Positions 48,978-57,239 of a DNA stretch of 64,000 bases are shown here, piece after piece. The notes below the pieces were generated by a model that was not told where the DNA came from, made no database searches, and saw only the letters and a list, made by a program, of their open reading frames with translations. The stretch spans positions 434,001 through 498,000 of the forward strand of contig NZ_OY829290.1 of assembly GCF_963691685.1 (NCBI RefSeq). Reading direction: 5' to 3'. This DNA is from Thalassovita sp. Its GTDB lineage: Bacteria; Pseudomonadota; Alphaproteobacteria; Rhodobacterales; Rhodobacteraceae. Every line of letters begins with the position of its first letter. Position 1 is the first letter of the stretch. Position numbers and translations under genes: made by a program.

Positions 48978-49679
48978 ATGTCAAAGATCGCCCTTGTGGA
49001 TGATGACAGGAATATCCTGACATCCGTCGCCATGACCCTTGAGGCTGAGGGGTTTGAGGTGGAAACGTATAACGATGGCCAGTCGGCGCTGGATGCTTTC
49101 AACAAGAAGCTCCCCGATATGGCCGTTCTGGATATCAAAATGCCCCGTATGGACGGCATGGATCTGCTGCAGCGTCTGCGGCAGAAAACCAGCATGCCCG
49201 TCATTTTCCTGACCTCCAAAGATGATGAAATCGATGAGGTTCTGGGCCTGCGTATGGGCGCTGATGACTATGTGAAAAAGCCGTTTTCGCAGCGTCTTCT
49301 GGTCGAACGGATCCGCGCGCTGCTGCGTCGTCAGGATGCGGTCAGCGGCAATGTGGTTGCCGAAACCGAAGAAACCAAAGTGATGGAACGTGGTGAGCTG
49401 CGGATGGACCCGCTGCGCCATTCGGTCAGCTGGAAAGGCCAGGACGTCACCCTGACCGTGACTGAGTTTCTGTTGCTGCAGGCCCTGGCCCAGCGTCCCG
49501 GTTTTGTGAAATCGCGCGATCAGCTGATGGATGTGGCCTATGACGATCAGGTCTACGTGGATGACCGCACCATCGACAGCCACATCAAACGCCTGCGGAA
49601 GAAGATGCGTTCGGTCGACAATGATTTTGCCGCCATCGAAACACTTTACGGTATCGGCTACCGGTACAACGAAGACTGA
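48978..49679 (+). CDS. chvI: Response regulator ChvI
   Basis: OmpR-type response regulator of the ChvG-ChvI system that controls envelope, acid and carbon responses in alphaproteobacteria; 233 residues. The receiver domain shows ALVDDDRNIL, the phospho-acceptor Asp at 52 in VLDIKMPRMDG, and the Lys in DYVKKPFSQ. The C-terminal winged helix shows YVDDRTIDSHIKRLRKKM. GAGGAATTCTCCT precedes the ATG. The stop overlaps the kinase start by one base (TGATG). Confidence 0.95.
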   Translation: MSKIALVDDDRNILTSVAMTLEAEGFEVETYNDGQSALDAFNKKLPDMAVLDIKMPRMDGMDLLQRLRQKTSMPVIFLTSKDDEIDEVLGLRMGADDYVKKPFSQRLLVERIRALLRRQDAVSGNVVAETEETKVMERGELRMDPLRHSVSWKGQDVTLTVTEFLLLQALAQRPGFVKSRDQLMDVAYDDQVYVDDRTIDSHIKRLRKKMRSVDNDFAAIETLYGIGYRYNED

Positions 49680-51388
49680 TGGCACTGGCAGAGCGCATAA
49701 ACATGCCGCAGCGGCCGCGTCAGGATGGGGATGTTGTTCTGGGCGATGACTTCGTCGCGCCTGAGGCCCTGGTGGAAAAAGAGATGCAGGCCCGCCGCAA
49801 CCGCCGTGGGCTGTTGTCACTGAACCGGTCGCCGCTGACCCGCAAGATCATCTTCTTCAACCTGATCGCCCTGAACTTCCTGGTGGTCGGGGTGCTGATG
49901 CTGTCGACCTCACAGGACAGTTTGGCGGTTGAGCGCAGCAATGCGCTGGTCTCCCAGGCGGAGTTGATTGCAGACGTGGTGGAGGCGCAGCTGCCAGAGG
50001 CAGCCGAGCCGCTGCAGCTGGGCGGTGTGCCCGATGTTAGCCGCACGCTGGAAGGGCTGGATCTGCGGCAGGGGATATCCCTCTACGTTTTCGATTCCGA
50101 AGCACAATCCATTGCCTCGGCACAGGGGCAGGGGCTGCCGTTACAGGCCGAAATGCCCGAAGCAGGCTCGACCGTGATTGTCGACAGCCTGTCCTGGATC
50201 TGGTCGAAAGTGGCCGCACCGTTCCAGCCTGATAGTGCAGCACAACTGCCCAGCGTGGAAGAGCGCGCCGCGCAGCTGTCACAGCAGGCCATGGCCGGTG
50301 TCACCAAGGTTGAAAGTGGTATGTCCGCTGACGGTGGCACGATTTTCACCGTGGCCACCCCGGTGCAGCATGATGGCCGTGTCTTGGGTGTCGTGGCGCT
50401 GTCCAGTGCGGCGGGTGAGATTGATCAGCAACAGCGTGAGGAGCTGGAGCGCGTGCTGCAGATGTTCCTGATCGCCACCTTGATGTCGATCGGCCTGAGC
50501 CTTGTTCTGGCCTCGACCATTGCCAACCCGCTATCGGATCTGGCCGCTGCCGCTGAACTTGGCCGCGCCCGGGATGACAAACAAAAGGCCGGTGGCCGCA
50601 TTCGGATCCCTGACCTGACTGCCCGCCCGGATGAGATCGGCCGCCTGTCTGGCGCGCTGCGCGGGATGGTGTCAGCGCTTTATGACCGCATCGACAACAA
50701 CGAACAGTTTGCAGCTGATGTGGCGCATGAGATCAAGAACCCGCTCGCCTCACTGCGGTCTGCGGTTGGCAGCCTGCGGATGGTCAAGAAAGAGGAACAT
50801 CGCGAGAAGCTGCTTGATGTGATCGATCACGATGTGCGCCGTCTGGACCGTCTGGTCAGCGACATTTCCAACGCCTCGCGTCTGGACAGCGAACTGGTCA
50901 AGGAAGAGCAGGAAGCCTTCGATCTGATGAAGATGATGGGCAACCTCAGCGAATATCTGGGCCAGCAGGCGGGCGAAAACGGCGTTGATTTCATCACTGA
51001 TCTGCCTGGCGAACCGGTGCAGATGATGGGGCTGGAGGCACGGCTGGCGCAGGTCTTTGTCAACCTGATCACCAACGCGATTTCTTTCTGCGAAGAAGGC
51101 GACGCGATCCGCGTTTGGGCGCGGCGGCGTGAAAACCGGGTGCTGATCGTGGTCGAAGATACCGGCCCGGGCATCCCCGAACAGGCGCTGACCAAAGTGT
51201 TCAAACGGTTCTATTCGGAACGGCCTGAAAACCAGTTTGGCAACAACTCGGGCCTTGGTCTGGCGATTTCGAAACAGATCGTTGAGGCCCATGGTGGCGT
51301 GATCTGGGCCGAGAACATTCGCCCGACCGATGCGGATCCCACCTCGGAACCGCTGGGCGCGCGTTTCGTTGTTGGCCTGCCGATCTGA
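49679..51388 (+). CDS. chvG: Sensor histidine kinase ChvG
   Basis: Inner-membrane sensor kinase, 569 residues. A cytoplasmic N-terminal stretch of about 55 residues precedes helix 1 (KIIFFNLIALNFLVVGVLML). A periplasmic sensor (about 80-255) and helix 2 (MFLIATLMSIGLSLVLAST) follow. HAMP comes next, then the phospho-acceptor His at 350 in FAADVAHEIKNPLASLRSAV, and the ATPase boxes NLITNAISF, VEDTGPGIPE and GLGLAISKQIVEAHGG. It is coupled to chvI by a one-base overlap. The downstream hprK and PTS genes are in the same run of genes. Confidence 0.95.
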   Translation: MALAERINMPQRPRQDGDVVLGDDFVAPEALVEKEMQARRNRRGLLSLNRSPLTRKIIFFNLIALNFLVVGVLMLSTSQDSLAVERSNALVSQAELIADVVEAQLPEAAEPLQLGGVPDVSRTLEGLDLRQGISLYVFDSEAQSIASAQGQGLPLQAEMPEAGSTVIVDSLSWIWSKVAAPFQPDSAAQLPSVEERAAQLSQQAMAGVTKVESGMSADGGTIFTVATPVQHDGRVLGVVALSSAAGEIDQQQREELERVLQMFLIATLMSIGLSLVLASTIANPLSDLAAAAELGRARDDKQKAGGRIRIPDLTARPDEIGRLSGALRGMVSALYDRIDNNEQFAADVAHEIKNPLASLRSAVGSLRMVKKEEHREKLLDVIDHDVRRLDRLVSDISNASRLDSELVKEEQEAFDLMKMMGNLSEYLGQQAGENGVDFITDLPGEPVQMMGLEARLAQVFVNLITNAISFCEEGDAIRVWARRRENRVLIVVEDTGPGIPEQALTKVFKRFYSERPENQFGNNSGLGLAISKQIVEAHGGVIWAENIRPTDADPTSEPLGARFVVGLPI

Positions 51389-51395
51389 GGCAACA

Positions 51396-51833
51396 GTGTT
51401 CCGCCCCGCAGATCAGGACTGCCATATAGAACATGCCAGCGCCGTGGCCCTTGGGGGCCGCGGCGTTTTGATTGCGGGGGCCTCGGGCAGCGGAAAATCT
51501 GCCCTGGCCCTGCAGCTGATGGCGCTGGGGGCCGGGCTGGTGGCGGATGACCGTTGCTGCCTCTGGCGGCAGGATCAGCAGCTGATGGTGGATGCGCCCG
51601 CAGCAATCCGGGGCCGGATTGAGGCGCGTCATCTCGGAATCTTGAACGCCGATGCCGTTGGCCCGGTGCAGGTGGCTGCCTATATCCAGCTTGATACGGT
51701 TGAGGATCAGCGTCTGCCGCCCCTGCGTCAGATTTCTGTGCTGGGCCTTTCCGTACCACTGTTGCACAATGTGCAAGCGCAGCATTTTGCGGCGGCGATT
51801 CTACAGTTTCTGAAAGCAGGAAGGTGGGCCTGA
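51396..51833 (+). CDS. hprK: HPr kinase/phosphorylase, short alphaproteobacterial form
   Basis: Phosphorylates HPr on serine and reverses it; cytoplasmic. This form has only the C-terminal catalytic domain, 145 residues, against about 310 in Firmicutes. Walker A GASGSGKSALALQL is at 28-41, and the following acidic block is LVADDRCCLW. The reading starts with GTG at 51396, with GAGG six bases upstream, seven bases after chvG. The short form is normal for alphaproteobacteria. The location between chvG and rapZ / EIIA / HPr defines a regulatory phosphotransfer branch without sugar permease. Confidence 0.93.
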   Translation: MFRPADQDCHIEHASAVALGGRGVLIAGASGSGKSALALQLMALGAGLVADDRCCLWRQDQQLMVDAPAAIRGRIEARHLGILNADAVGPVQVAAYIQLDTVEDQRLPPLRQISVLGLSVPLLHNVQAQHFAAAILQFLKAGRWA

Positions 51834-51836
51834 CCC

Positions 51837-52739
51837 ATGTCGGACGCACATCAAAGGATCATTCTGTTGACCGGGCCTTCGGGCGCCGGACGGTCCACTG
51901 CGATCCGTGCGATGGAGGATCTGGGCTTTGAGGCCATCGATAACCTGCCGCTGAGCCTGCTGCCGCGCCTTTTGGACGGCCCGCCGATCAGCCATGATCT
52001 GGTGCTGGGTCTGGATGTGCGCAACCGCGATTTCTCGGCCAATGCGCTGATCCAGACGTTGGACCGGCTGCAGAGCATGCAGGGCATCACGCCCGAACTG
52101 CTCTATATCGATTGTCGTGCGGATGTGCTGCTGCGCCGGTTTTCCGAAACCCGGCGGCGTCACCCGCTGGCCCCGGCCGAAAGCCCCGATCAGGGCGTGC
52201 AACGTGAGTTGGACCTGCTGATTCCGATCCGCGCCCGCGCCGATATTCTGATCGACACCTCTGAGATGACGCCGCATGACCTGCGCGCCGAGGTGGATCG
52301 CCTGATCACCCCGGAAAGCGGAGCGCGGCTGGCGGTTTCGGTGAACAGCTTCAGCTACAAGCGGGGCCTGCCCCGCGGTGTGGATATGGTGCTGGACTGC
52401 CGGTTCCTGCGCAATCCCTACTGGGAGCCAGCGCTGCGCAGTTTCAACGGCACCAGCGCCGAAGTTGCCGCCTATGTGGCTGAAGACGAACGGTTTCAGC
52501 CGTTCTTTGACAAGACCCTTGAGATGGCGGAGCTGTTGCTGCCCGCATATCTAGAGGAAGGAAAAGCGCACTTCGCGCTAGGGTTCGGCTGTACGGGTGG
52601 TCAGCACCGGTCAGTTGCAATTGCAGAAAAGATGTCGCAAGCCCTTGCAGAGCGTGGCTGGCAGGTGTCAACTAGACACCGCGAGCTAGAACGGGCAGAT
52701 CAGCCTAAACGCTCCGCCAAGGCTGCGGATCAAAGATAA
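51837..52739 (+). CDS. rapZ: RNase adapter protein RapZ
   Basis: P-loop protein of 300 residues. In E. coli RapZ directs RNase E to the sRNA GlmZ and senses glucosamine-6-phosphate; the alphaproteobacterial role is less clear. Landmarks: Walker A GPSGAGRS (13-20), EAIDNLPLSLL, SFSYKRGLPRGVDMVLDCRFLRNPYW, and the C-terminal ligand-binding block FGCTGGQHRSVAIAEKMSQAL. It begins four bases after hprK. The end of the protein is a basic tail (HRELERADQPKRSAKAADQR) that could bind RNA. Confidence 0.94.
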   Translation: MSDAHQRIILLTGPSGAGRSTAIRAMEDLGFEAIDNLPLSLLPRLLDGPPISHDLVLGLDVRNRDFSANALIQTLDRLQSMQGITPELLYIDCRADVLLRRFSETRRRHPLAPAESPDQGVQRELDLLIPIRARADILIDTSEMTPHDLRAEVDRLITPESGARLAVSVNSFSYKRGLPRGVDMVLDCRFLRNPYWEPALRSFNGTSAEVAAYVAEDERFQPFFDKTLEMAELLLPAYLEEGKAHFALGFGCTGGQHRSVAIAEKMSQALAERGWQVSTRHRELERADQPKRSAKAADQR

Positions 52740-52749
52740 GGAAGCAAGC

Positions 52750-53145
52750 GTGATCGGTATCGTCATCGTCGCGCATGGTGGATTGGCCAGAGAGTATCTG
52801 GCGGCCATTGAACATGTCGTAGGGCATCAGCCCGGGATCAAGGCCATCTCCATCGAAGCGGAACATGATCGCCAGACCAAACAGGGCGAGATCTGCAAAG
52901 CTGCGGATGAGGTGGATCAGGGCCAGGGCGTCGTGGTGGTGACCGATATGTTTGGCGGTTCGCCCTCAAACCTGTCGCTGATGGCCTGCCAGCCTGAAAA
53001 CCGTCGCATCATGTATGGTGCAAACCTTCCAATGTTGATCAAACTGGCCAAGACCCGCCACCTCTCTGTGGCGGATGCGGTGCGCACCGCGACCGAGGCT
53101 GGTCGAAAATATATTGACAGCCAGATCGTTAAAAAAGACCACTAA
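52750..53145 (+). CDS. PTS EIIA component, mannose-type fold
   Basis: Cytoplasmic phosphocarrier of 131 residues with the EIIA-Man fold. The phospho-accepting His is at residue 9 in GIVIVAHGGLAREYL, and VVVTDMFGGSPSNLSL is the conserved second block. The start is a GTG with AAGGAAG upstream, ten bases after rapZ. No membrane EIIB/EIIC is present in the window, so it acts as a regulatory phosphoprotein, as in other alphaproteobacteria with an incomplete PTS. Confidence 0.93.
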   Translation: MIGIVIVAHGGLAREYLAAIEHVVGHQPGIKAISIEAEHDRQTKQGEICKAADEVDQGQGVVVVTDMFGGSPSNLSLMACQPENRRIMYGANLPMLIKLAKTRHLSVADAVRTATEAGRKYIDSQIVKKDH

Positions 53146-53148
53146 GAC

Positions 53149-53427
53149 ATGAGCCAGACGACTTTGCGACAGCTTGAGATTATCAACGTCAAAGGGCTTC
53201 ACGCCCGCGCCTCCGCCAAATTGGTTGAGGTTGTTGAAGGATTTGACGCCTCGGCAGAGGTTTCCAAAGATGGCATGTCCGCCTCAGGCGACAGCATAAT
53301 GGGGCTTTTAATGTTGGCAGCGTCCAAGGGAACCACTATTGAGGTTCAGACCTCCGGTGCTGATGCAGAGGCGCTGGCGGATGCGATCGAAGCCCTTGTG
53401 GCGGATCGCTTTGGTGAGGATATGTAA
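53149..53427 (+). CDS. ptsH: HPr phosphocarrier protein
   Basis: Phosphocarrier of the PTS, 92 residues. The EI-dependent site His is at residue 18 in KGLHARASAKL. The HprK site Ser is at about residue 49 in SGDSIMGLLML. Both are intact, which fits the neighbouring HprK. It is four bases after EIIA. The gene for enzyme I (PtsP/PtsI) is not in the window. Confidence 0.95.
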   Translation: MSQTTLRQLEIINVKGLHARASAKLVEVVEGFDASAEVSKDGMSASGDSIMGLLMLAASKGTTIEVQTSGADAEALADAIEALVADRFGEDM

Positions 53428-53469
53428 GCACGCCGTGGCGCGTGCCGGAAAGACGTAAGAGGCGCAGCG

Positions 53470-54348
53470 TTGGTGGACAGCTCTCAGAACCGCGGGATGG
53501 AGCAGGCCGCGCCGGCCGAAAGCCCCACGACCTACGACCGCCGTTCGCTCACCTATGCCAACTCCTTTGACAGCCGTGCCCAGGTGCTGGCGATCAAAAC
53601 CATCGAGTGGCTGACCGGCAAGTGGTCAATCCTGCGCATGATCCGCAAGTTCGAGAAGCAGGGCGCGCCTGAGGGGCAGGCCTTCTGGCGCGGTGCGCTG
53701 GATGTCATGGGCATCCCGCTGGACACCCCGCAGGAGCAGATCAACCGCATTCCCGAAACCGGCCCTGTTGTGATCGTGGCCAACCACCCGCATGGGCTGG
53801 TTGATGGGATGATCCTGGCCGATCTGATTGGCCGCCGCCGTCCTGACTACCGCATCCTGACCCGCGCCTTGCTGACCGGCATTGATGAGGTTGCGTCGTC
53901 GTTCCTGATCCCTGTGCCCTTTCCGCATGAAGAAGATGCGCAGCGCAAAAGCGTTGAGATGCGCGCTGCTGCTATGGCTCATCTGAAGGCAGGCGGCGTG
54001 GTTTCGGTCTTCCCATCCGGGGTTGTCGCCTCTTCCGACACGATGTTTGGTCCGGTTGAGGAACGTGAATGGAACGTCTTCACCGCGCAGATGATCCGCC
54101 GGTCGGGTGCCAAAGTGGTGCCGATCAAATTCCCCGGTCAGAACTCGCGCTGGTATCAGATCGCCAACCGTCTGTCGCCAACCTTACGCCAGGGTCTGCT
54201 GCTGCATGAGATCGTGCACAGCTGTAATCATCCGCAGCGCCCCGTTGTTGGTGAGCCGCTGAGCGATGAACAGATGGAGCGCCTGAAGTCCGACCCGCGT
54301 GGGTTTATCGCCTGGCTGCGGGACCACACCTTGGCTCTGAAAGGCTGA
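53470..54348 (+). CDS. PlsC-type lysophospholipid acyltransferase
   Basis: Membrane-associated acyltransferase, 292 residues. The catalytic block is of the NHPxGxxD form (IVANHPHGLVDGMILADLIGRRRPDYRIL, about 97-125). VSVFPSGVVASSDTMFG is the acyl-acceptor box, and KVVPIKFPGQNSR follows. Such proteins acylate lysophosphatidic acid or ornithine lipids (OlsA-like), and the substrate cannot be separated by eye. The start is TTG at 53470 with AAGAGG upstream; a GTG in the next codon is equally possible. A tandem 16-bp repeat straddles the stop codon. Confidence 0.82.
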   Translation: MVDSSQNRGMEQAAPAESPTTYDRRSLTYANSFDSRAQVLAIKTIEWLTGKWSILRMIRKFEKQGAPEGQAFWRGALDVMGIPLDTPQEQINRIPETGPVVIVANHPHGLVDGMILADLIGRRRPDYRILTRALLTGIDEVASSFLIPVPFPHEEDAQRKSVEMRAAAMAHLKAGGVVSVFPSGVVASSDTMFGPVEEREWNVFTAQMIRRSGAKVVPIKFPGQNSRWYQIANRLSPTLRQGLLLHEIVHSCNHPQRPVVGEPLSDEQMERLKSDPRGFIAWLRDHTLALKG

Positions 54349-54373
54349 TCTGGGGCCCTGAAAGGCTGATCTG
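54337..54373 (+). repeat. Tandem duplication across the acyltransferase stop codon
   Basis: CTGAAAGGCTGATCTG occurs at 54337-54352 and 54358-54373 (21-bp period). The duplication contains the TGA stop, so the second copy lies in the 3' untranslated part. Confidence 0.75.
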
Positions 54374-54410
54374 CCCAAGGGCCACGATCCATAAGCGCCG
54401 CGTGAAATGA

Positions 54411-54446
54411 AAACGCCACGAAGACCATGCGGACCTCGTGGCGTTT
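54411..54446. terminator. Bidirectional hairpin terminator
   Basis: Perfect 11-bp stem AAACGCCACGA/TCGTGGCGTTT (54411-54421 and 54436-54446) between convergent genes, with short T-rich flanks on the plus side. Confidence 0.8.
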
Positions 54447-54479
54447 GTTGTTTGGTGGACCCGTGTTGGGGGATCAAAA

Positions 54480-55355
54480 TCAGCGGGTCGGAACGGGGCT
54501 GTCGCCGCGGTAGTCGTAGAAGCCGCGGCCTGCTTTGCGGCCCAGCCAGCCAGCTTCGACGTATTTCACCAGCAGCGGGCAGGGACGATATTTGGTGTCC
54601 GCCAGACCGTCATGCAACACGTTCATGATCGCCAGACAGGTGTCCAGACCAATGAAGTCAGCCAGCTCCAGCGGGCCCATCGGATGGTTGGCACCCAGTT
54701 TCATCGCGCTGTCGATCGAGGCGACATTGCCAACCCCTTCGTAGAGCGTATAGCAGGCTTCATTGATCATCGGGATCAGGATGCGGTTCACGATGAAGGC
54801 CGGGAAATCCTCGGCGCTGGCGGCTGTTTTGCCCAGACGCTCCACAATGGCCAGACAGGCCTTGTAGGTTTCCTCATCCGTGGCGATGCCGCGGATCAGC
54901 TCAACCAGTTTCATCAAGGGCACCGGGTTCATGAAGTGGAAGCCCATGAACTTCTCCGGCCGGTCGGTGCGGCTGGCCAGACGGGTGATTGAGATCGACG
55001 AGGTGTTTGAGGTCAGGATCGTATGCGGCTGCAGATGCGGGGTCAGCTGATCAAAGATCGCCTGTTTCACGGTTTCGCGTTCCGTTGCCGCCTCGATCAC
55101 CAGATCGGTCTGGCCCAGATCGGACAGCTGCAACGTGGTCTTGATCCGCGCCATGGCGGCGTCTTTGTCGGCGGCCGTGATCTTTTCCTTGGTGACCTGG
55201 CGGTCCAGGTTGCGCGCGATCAGCGCCACGGCTTTGTCCAGCGCGTCTTGGTCGATGTCGTTCAGCAGAACGTCATAGCCTGCCACTGCCATCACATGGG
55301 CGATGCCATTGCCCATCTGGCCGGCCCCGATCACCCCAATTTTCTGAATCTCCAT
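54480..55355 (-). CDS. 3-hydroxybutyryl-CoA dehydrogenase
   Basis: NAD(P)-dependent oxidation/reduction of 3-hydroxyacyl-CoA, in beta-oxidation, butanoate or polyhydroxybutyrate metabolism; 291 residues, cytoplasmic. The Rossmann start IGVIGAGQMGNGIAHVMA is at 6-23, and the catalytic His is in MGFHFMNPVPLMKLVELI (about 138). NRILIPMINEACYTLYEGV and PMGPLELADFIGLDTCL mark the C-terminal domain. The start at 55355 is supported by AAGGGATGG; the upstream extension is rejected. It is divergent from the DUF6473 gene, with two palindromes between them. Confidence 0.93.
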   Translation of the reverse strand: MEIQKIGVIGAGQMGNGIAHVMAVAGYDVLLNDIDQDALDKAVALIARNLDRQVTKEKITAADKDAAMARIKTTLQLSDLGQTDLVIEAATERETVKQAIFDQLTPHLQPHTILTSNTSSISITRLASRTDRPEKFMGFHFMNPVPLMKLVELIRGIATDEETYKACLAIVERLGKTAASAEDFPAFIVNRILIPMINEACYTLYEGVGNVASIDSAMKLGANHPMGPLELADFIGLDTCLAIMNVLHDGLADTKYRPCPLLVKYVEAGWLGRKAGRGFYDYRGDSPVPTR

Positions 55356-55434
55356 GATCCATCCCTTTATAAATCTGGCCGAACCATAGGCTTGTTCCCG
55401 GAGGAGCCGCAAGGGCCGAGCCACCGGGCAATAT

Positions 55435-55467
55435 GGTTAAATTAACCGTAAACCGTGGTTCCACGGT
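55435..55467. promoter_or_regulatory. Two adjacent perfect palindromes in a divergent promoter
   Basis: GGTTAA-A-TTAACC (55435-55447) and ACCGTGG-TT-CCACGGT (55452-55467), four bases apart. They lie 80-112 bases upstream of the hydroxybutyryl-CoA dehydrogenase start and 66-98 upstream of the DUF6473 start. Both have operator-like symmetry. Confidence 0.55.
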
Positions 55468-55532
55468 GCGATTAGCCCTTTGGCAAGGAATCAGGGCGCA
55501 TTCTGTCCCGGGTGAAACAGTCTGGGGGTCCC

Positions 55533-56351
55533 ATGGTTCTGATCAAAGATGCCTTCCCGCCACGGCCGGAGGGGGAGCGTGGCAGTGCTGCCAGCAAGCT
55601 ACGCTTCCGCGGTCCGCTGCAGCTGCCGGCACGGCCCTATGTGCTGTTTGTCGGCGGATCTGAAACCTTCGGACGCTGTGTCGCGCGCCCCTTCGTGCAG
55701 CGGTTTGAGCGGCGCAGTGGTGTGCCTTGCCTGAACCTTGGCGCCGCCAATGCTGGTTGGGAGGCGCTGGCACATGATCCGGCTGTGGTGGCGCGGTCGC
55801 GGCAGGCGGCGCTGAACGTGATACAGTTGATGGGGCCGCAGCATCGCTCCAACGGGTTTTTCCAGGTCCACCCCCGGCGTAACGATCGGTTCCTGCAGGG
55901 CTTTGCGCCTTTGCATGACCTGTTTCCGCAGGTGGATTTTTCGCAGTTTTCCTTTGTGGGCCATATGCTGGATGTGCTGCAACGGGTGGATGGCTATGCC
56001 CACCGCCGGCTGCAATATGGGTTGCAGGTGGAATGGGCTGCTCACCTCCGGGCAATGCAGCGGCTCTTCCAGAAACCAATCGTGTTTCTGTGGATTGATC
56101 ACGGCCTGGACGCTGGCATGGGCATGGCAAACGCCGGGCTGTCACGGCGGCGGCTGCGCGAACTTGGTCTGGGCCAGGTGCCGCTGCTGCGGGTGCGGCC
56201 CGAACGGGGCGGGGCGTCGCAGATGATCCTGCGTCCCTCCGGCGGGGCAGGTCCAGCGGCCGCGATTTCCGCCGCCTACCACACCCGCATCGCCGAAGCG
56301 CTGTGCCACTGGGTGCCGCCGCTGCTGGCGACGGATGACGATGGGGCGTGA
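55533..56351 (+). CDS. DUF6473 family protein, 272 aa
   Basis: Soluble protein seen mainly in Rhodobacteraceae. The family block is LRFRGPLQLPARPYVLFVGGSETFGRCVARPFVQRFERRSGVPCLNLGAANAGWEAL (about 22-78). It resembles an SGNH-like or sugar-binding Rossmann start: a GGSET turn followed by NLGAANAG. Function unknown; related proteins may handle polysaccharides. The start is taken at the ATG 55533; an upstream GTG at 55512 is in frame but has no ribosome site. The C-terminal half is rich in Arg. Confidence 0.7.
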   Translation: MVLIKDAFPPRPEGERGSAASKLRFRGPLQLPARPYVLFVGGSETFGRCVARPFVQRFERRSGVPCLNLGAANAGWEALAHDPAVVARSRQAALNVIQLMGPQHRSNGFFQVHPRRNDRFLQGFAPLHDLFPQVDFSQFSFVGHMLDVLQRVDGYAHRRLQYGLQVEWAAHLRAMQRLFQKPIVFLWIDHGLDAGMGMANAGLSRRRLRELGLGQVPLLRVRPERGGASQMILRPSGGAGPAAAISAAYHTRIAEALCHWVPPLLATDDDGA

Positions 56352-56450
56352 CGCCCCTAAGGTCCCGACCACAGGCGCCTTTTGGCCGTTCACGTAGGGG
56401 CAACTCGCCCGGGGCTTCTTTCGCCGGTCGCACCGCACTATCTTTGCCTC

Positions 56451-57182
56451 ATGAAATGGTTCATCGCCTCCCTTCTCCTGCTGCTCAGCAGCCTGCCCCT
56501 CAGGGCCGATTGCGTTGTGCTGCTGCACGGGCTGGCGCGAACCGATGCCTCGTTCCTGATCATGGAACAGGTCTTCCGCTATCACGGCTATGATGTGGAA
56601 CGCCCGGGTTATCCTTCGACCGAAGAAACCATTGCCAACCTGGCGCTGAACACCCTGCCCAAGGCGATGGCGGCCTGTGACGGCCAGACCACCCATGTTG
56701 TCACCCATTCCATGGGCGGCATCCTGCTGCGCGTCTGGCTCAGCGGCAATCCGCAGCCTGACCTTGGCCGGGTGGTGATGCTGTCACCGCCAAACAAAGG
56801 GTCTGAGGTTGTTGATGTCTTGGGCGATCTTGAGCCGTTTGAGTGGTTCAACGGTCCCGCCGGCCAACAGCTGCGCACCGATGATCGCGGTCTGCCGGCG
56901 CATCTGCCGCCGATCAATTTTGAACTGGGGGTGATTGCCGGCAACCAGTCGCTGAACCCGCTGTTTTCAGCGATGATTGAGGGTGAGGATGACGGCAAGG
57001 TTTCGGTCGAATCCACCCGGGTGGAGGGCATGGCGGATCACATCGTTTTGCCGGTGACCCACACCTTCATGATGAACAATCCCTTGGTTATTGCACAGAC
57101 CCTGAATTTCATCGAAAACGGGGCCTTCAAACATGAGATGACCTGGGCAGATGCGGTGGAGCGTCTGGAAGAGGCGGACTGA
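56451..57182 (+). CDS. Secreted alpha/beta hydrolase, lipase-like
   Basis: Exported hydrolase of 243 residues. The signal peptide MKWFIASLLLLLSSLPLRAD is cleaved near residue 19. The oxyanion block CVVLLHGLARTDASF, the nucleophile elbow THSMGGILLRVW (Ser about 92) and a late His in VLPVTHTFMM (about 207) give a plausible catalytic triad. Asp candidates lie in GEDDGKVS. This is the triacylglycerol-lipase-like class found in many proteobacteria; the substrate is unknown. The upstream in-frame extension is rejected. It is followed after 57 bases by phnM. Confidence 0.82.
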   Translation: MKWFIASLLLLLSSLPLRADCVVLLHGLARTDASFLIMEQVFRYHGYDVERPGYPSTEETIANLALNTLPKAMAACDGQTTHVVTHSMGGILLRVWLSGNPQPDLGRVVMLSPPNKGSEVVDVLGDLEPFEWFNGPAGQQLRTDDRGLPAHLPPINFELGVIAGNQSLNPLFSAMIEGEDDGKVSVESTRVEGMADHIVLPVTHTFMMNNPLVIAQTLNFIENGAFKHEMTWADAVERLEEAD

Positions 57183-57239
57183 CGGTGGCGTGCCTTGCGT
57201 GCCTCGGGCCGTTGCTCAAGCGCAAGAGGGAAGGCCGCG

